Origin: Cyanobacteria bacterium FACHB-471
GTDB taxonomy: Bacteria > Cyanobacteriota > Cyanobacteriia > Elainellales > Elainellaceae
Direction: 5' to 3'
Assembly (NCBI GenBank): GCA_014695345.1
Contig: JACJOC010000017.1
Location: 186,001-250,000, forward strand
DNA length: 64,000 nt
In this document: in pieces, positions 62,051 to 64,000 of the stretch
Numbering within the stretch: the stretch's first letter is position 1
Layout of the letters: each line of letters opens with the position of its first letter
The notes under the pieces: generated by a model
Databases searched by the model: none
The model's input: only the letters and a program-made list of their open reading frames with translations
Told to the model about the DNA's origin: nothing
Translations under genes and position numbers: made by a program

Positions 62051-64000
62051 CTATTCAAACCGCTGATTTTGGGCTGACCAGCGTTGTAGTCCGTAGGTTT
62101 GACCATTCGCAACCAATAAAGCCGTTGTGCCGTCGCCGGGGTTGGCGATCGCCACCAAAAATTGAGCTGCGTCGGTACTCAGTTCGCTATAAATTAACTG
62201 CCCCTGAGCTGAAAAAATCAGCGTTCGAGTTTCATTCTGATCTGCCGCCTGAGCGCTAGCGGTGACATAGCTTGAAGCAGCTAGCAGGCTGGGCTTGAAG
62301 GTAAATACTGATTCAAGCTGTCCATCTCCAGTCACATCTATCAACTCGACCGACCACTGCCCTACCTCTTGCAGCAAGTCCGGGTCTTCCAGATCGGTAG
62401 CTTGAACCTGACCTGCTCGCTGCAATTCCTGCCAAAGATTGGTCAGTAGCGCTGACCCTCCGTCGGGCTGCTGTTGGCTTAACTCGTTCAGCGTTAGCAA
62501 GTTTCCTGTCTCCAACCAACTGACGGTGGATAGGGTAATGGCTAATGGAGAAAGCGCTTGCCCAGCAGATGAATTTGCATTAGATGGCGGTGAACCTGCT
62601 GCCAGCAGTTGCAGTTCGCCGCCGCTAACACGAGCCGCTTTGACGGTTGCTTCAATCGTTTGAGGCTGACCATCGGCTGACCACACCAGGATTTGAATGG
62701 GCGAATTATTTGTTAGCCCCAATAGGCTCCAGAGCTGCTGAGCCGCTCCAGTAGAGGGCAAGTTCAGGTCAGAAAAGGGCGATCGCCGCCAGCGCTGCCC
62801 ATCATGGAAATTAGCAAGCTGGATCTGATACCAAACTTGCTGCCCCGTTAAGGTCAGTGGACTGTTGGCTTGGGGGCGCAGCCAATCTACCGCATTGATG
62901 CTAGAAACCTGAGTCGCAGAGCCAATCATGCGGCTATCATGGCTGGCTGTAAGCGTTGGTGCCGATTGGGGATTAACCAGATTCAGGACTTGCTGGACGC
63001 GGGTATTGGTATCTGGAGCCGGGTTTTGTTGGCGCAACCAGGCGATCGCAGCGGCGCGATCGCGCTGAGCCGTTAGCACTAGAGCGCCCCAAATCTGGAC
63101 ATCGGGCTGGTTGCGGTTGACCTGAAGAGCAGCATTAACTCGTCGCCAAATCCGGTCAGAGTCAACCTCCAACAGGCTCGACAAATCATAACCGTTGCGA
63201 ATCGTGGTTTGCAGTAATTGCAGTGCGTTGCCCCAACGTCCGTCAATTAGCTGTGCCAAAATCTGCTGGCTGGGGCTAGCCCAATCACGCTCTGCTTGAG
63301 CTTTGGTGGCGTTGGCATGGAGCGCAATCAGGTCTAGCTGAGCCTGGGCTGGAGCTGACCAATTCGCTGCATCGATCTGCTGCTTGAGGGATTCCAGCGT
63401 TCGCAGTGCTGCCGACCACAACCCATTTCGCGCCAGAGTCAGCCCATTTTCATAAGTCCGACTATCAAGAGCAGCTTGTTCCAACAAAATTGGTGTCAGG
63501 CGAATCGGTTCAGTGGACGATTGCAACCTCTCTACCTGATAAACCTTGAAGCTTGGCTCCAGCCCAACCGTTTGGTTAACAACCAGTTCTGTGGCTTCGC
63601 TGCCCGTGATCTGCTGCCAGGTGGGAAACTTTCCAGCGGGGCTTGTCCATTCCACTAGAGAATAGAGCTGTGGAATTGCCGGATCGTAGCGCACCACTTG
63701 CCCATAGACGATGCGTGTGCTGCCCCGCATCCGTTCGCCGCTGAGATGTAGCCAGATTCCCGGCTCTGTGGCATTGCCTTCGATCAGGGTGACGGTGCTA
63801 AGCGGCATGATCCGATTGGAGCCAGGGACAGCCGTCGGCGAGGTAACAAACGGGTCAAGCACAAAAAATTCTTCAGGGCCGTTTACCGACATCCGGCTCA
63901 TCAGTTGAAAGGAACCAGGGCGCGCTCCCTCCCTGGCTGAAAGCGGACGATAAATTCTGACTTCGACTAGCCTGCCGCAGCCAGACGGAACGGAGGCGAT
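62051..64000 (-). CDS. Large protein of unknown function (5' end beyond window)
   Basis: The frame stays open on the minus strand through the last base of the window: 33 more codons (63902-64000) read RLVEVRIYRPLSAREGARPGSFQL into the Met at 63901, so the start lies outside. At least 649 residues are visible. An early VTLIEGNATEPGIWLHL segment looks beta-rich. A middle part (roughly residues 190-350 of the visible protein) is helical and repeat-like (AWLRQQNPAPDTN), and a late VELIDVTGDGQLESVFTFKPS resembles an FG-GAP/VCBS-type element. No catalytic motif, signal peptide or name recognised. Confidence 0.8.
   Translation of the reverse strand: MASVPSGCGRLVEVRIYRPLSAREGARPGSFQLMSRMSVNGPEEFFVLDPFVTSPTAVPGSNRIMPLSTVTLIEGNATEPGIWLHLSGERMRGSTRIVYGQVVRYDPAIPQLYSLVEWTSPAGKFPTWQQITGSEATELVVNQTVGLEPSFKVYQVERLQSSTEPIRLTPILLEQAALDSRTYENGLTLARNGLWSAALRTLESLKQQIDAANWSAPAQAQLDLIALHANATKAQAERDWASPSQQILAQLIDGRWGNALQLLQTTIRNGYDLSSLLEVDSDRIWRRVNAALQVNRNQPDVQIWGALVLTAQRDRAAAIAWLRQQNPAPDTNTRVQQVLNLVNPQSAPTLTASHDSRMIGSATQVSSINAVDWLRPQANSPLTLTGQQVWYQIQLANFHDGQRWRRSPFSDLNLPSTGAAQQLWSLLGLTNNSPIQILVWSADGQPQTIEATVKAARVSGGELQLLAAGSPPSNANSSAGQALSPLAITLSTVSWLETGNLLTLNELSQQQPDGGSALLTNLWQELQRAGQVQATDLEDPDLLQEVGQWSVELIDVTGDGQLESVFTFKPSLLAASSYVTASAQAADQNETRTLIFSAQGQLIYSELSTDAAQFLVAIANPGDGTTALLVANGQTYGLQRWSAQNQRFE

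Overview
The window reads as a chromosomal segment of a beta-cyanobacterium. The octamer GCGATCGC (HIP1-type site) is scattered through it. It carries a gene for the beta-carboxysome shell protein CcmP, several protein families typical of cyanobacteria (DUF3891, DUF3493, DUF3598, TIGR02587/TIGR02588, an SDR/CIA30 fusion, pentapeptide/WD40 proteins, an N-terminal-Cys Ser/Thr kinase) and GTAGGTTGGGT-type small repeats. The exact genus cannot be read from the sequence. No rRNA, tRNA, CRISPR array or complete transposon was recognised.

Layout. 1-8.6 kb: the tail of an EAL-domain protein, then a left-pointing group (stress-type SDR, small hydrophilic protein, REC-histidine kinase, RTX repeat protein), then DUF3891, an acidic lipoprotein, the TIGR02587/02588 membrane pair and a LuxR-type response regulator. 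8.9-30.7 kb: housekeeping and photosynthesis-related genes (icd, an HCF173-like SDR/CIA30 protein, type II NADH dehydrogenase, DoxX, rsmB, ccmP, pentapeptide protein, beta-helix/SLH protein, DUF3493, Ser/Thr kinase, pheT, YciI, Uma2, cobK, methyltransferase, and a GDP-mannose-pyrophosphorylase-like protein with a degenerate phosphomannomutase domain). 30.9-42 kb: ssb, a decayed AAA/WD40 gene, a 1.1 kb non-coding stretch with a possible structured RNA, an ethylene-receptor-like hybrid kinase, a secreted endonuclease/phosphatase-fold protein, DUF3598, a flavin disulfide-reductase relative, a pentapeptide-TM-WD40 protein and CsbD.

42.2-61.7 kb is an exopolysaccharide (EPS) locus. A left-pointing initiating sugar transferase is separated by 1.3 kb of non-coding DNA from a long right-pointing series: WecG/TagA glycosyltransferase, two alkaline-phosphatase-superfamily paralogs, GT4, two hexapeptide acyltransferase paralogs, outer-membrane export protein (Wza-like), Wzz/GumC-like co-polymerase without kinase, Wzy-like polymerase, GT2, Wzx-like flippase, two more GT2 paralogs and a membrane-anchored GH5 glycosidase. 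Together these would initiate, assemble, flip, polymerise, modify and export one polysaccharide by a Wzy-type route. Three tandem paralog pairs in one locus, and the unusual metal-site residues shared by both phosphatase-like proteins, are its most distinctive features. The window ends in the 3' part of a large protein of unknown function.

The observations that most merit follow-up are: the ethylene-receptor-like kinase with every tested copper/ethylene residue conserved; the paired phosphatase-like EPS enzymes; the candidate structured RNA near 32.3 kb; the short Trp-containing ORF with a strong ribosome site in the pheT leader; the nested inverted-repeat elements at 10.5 and 59.4 kb; and the possible ATA start of the NDH-2 gene.
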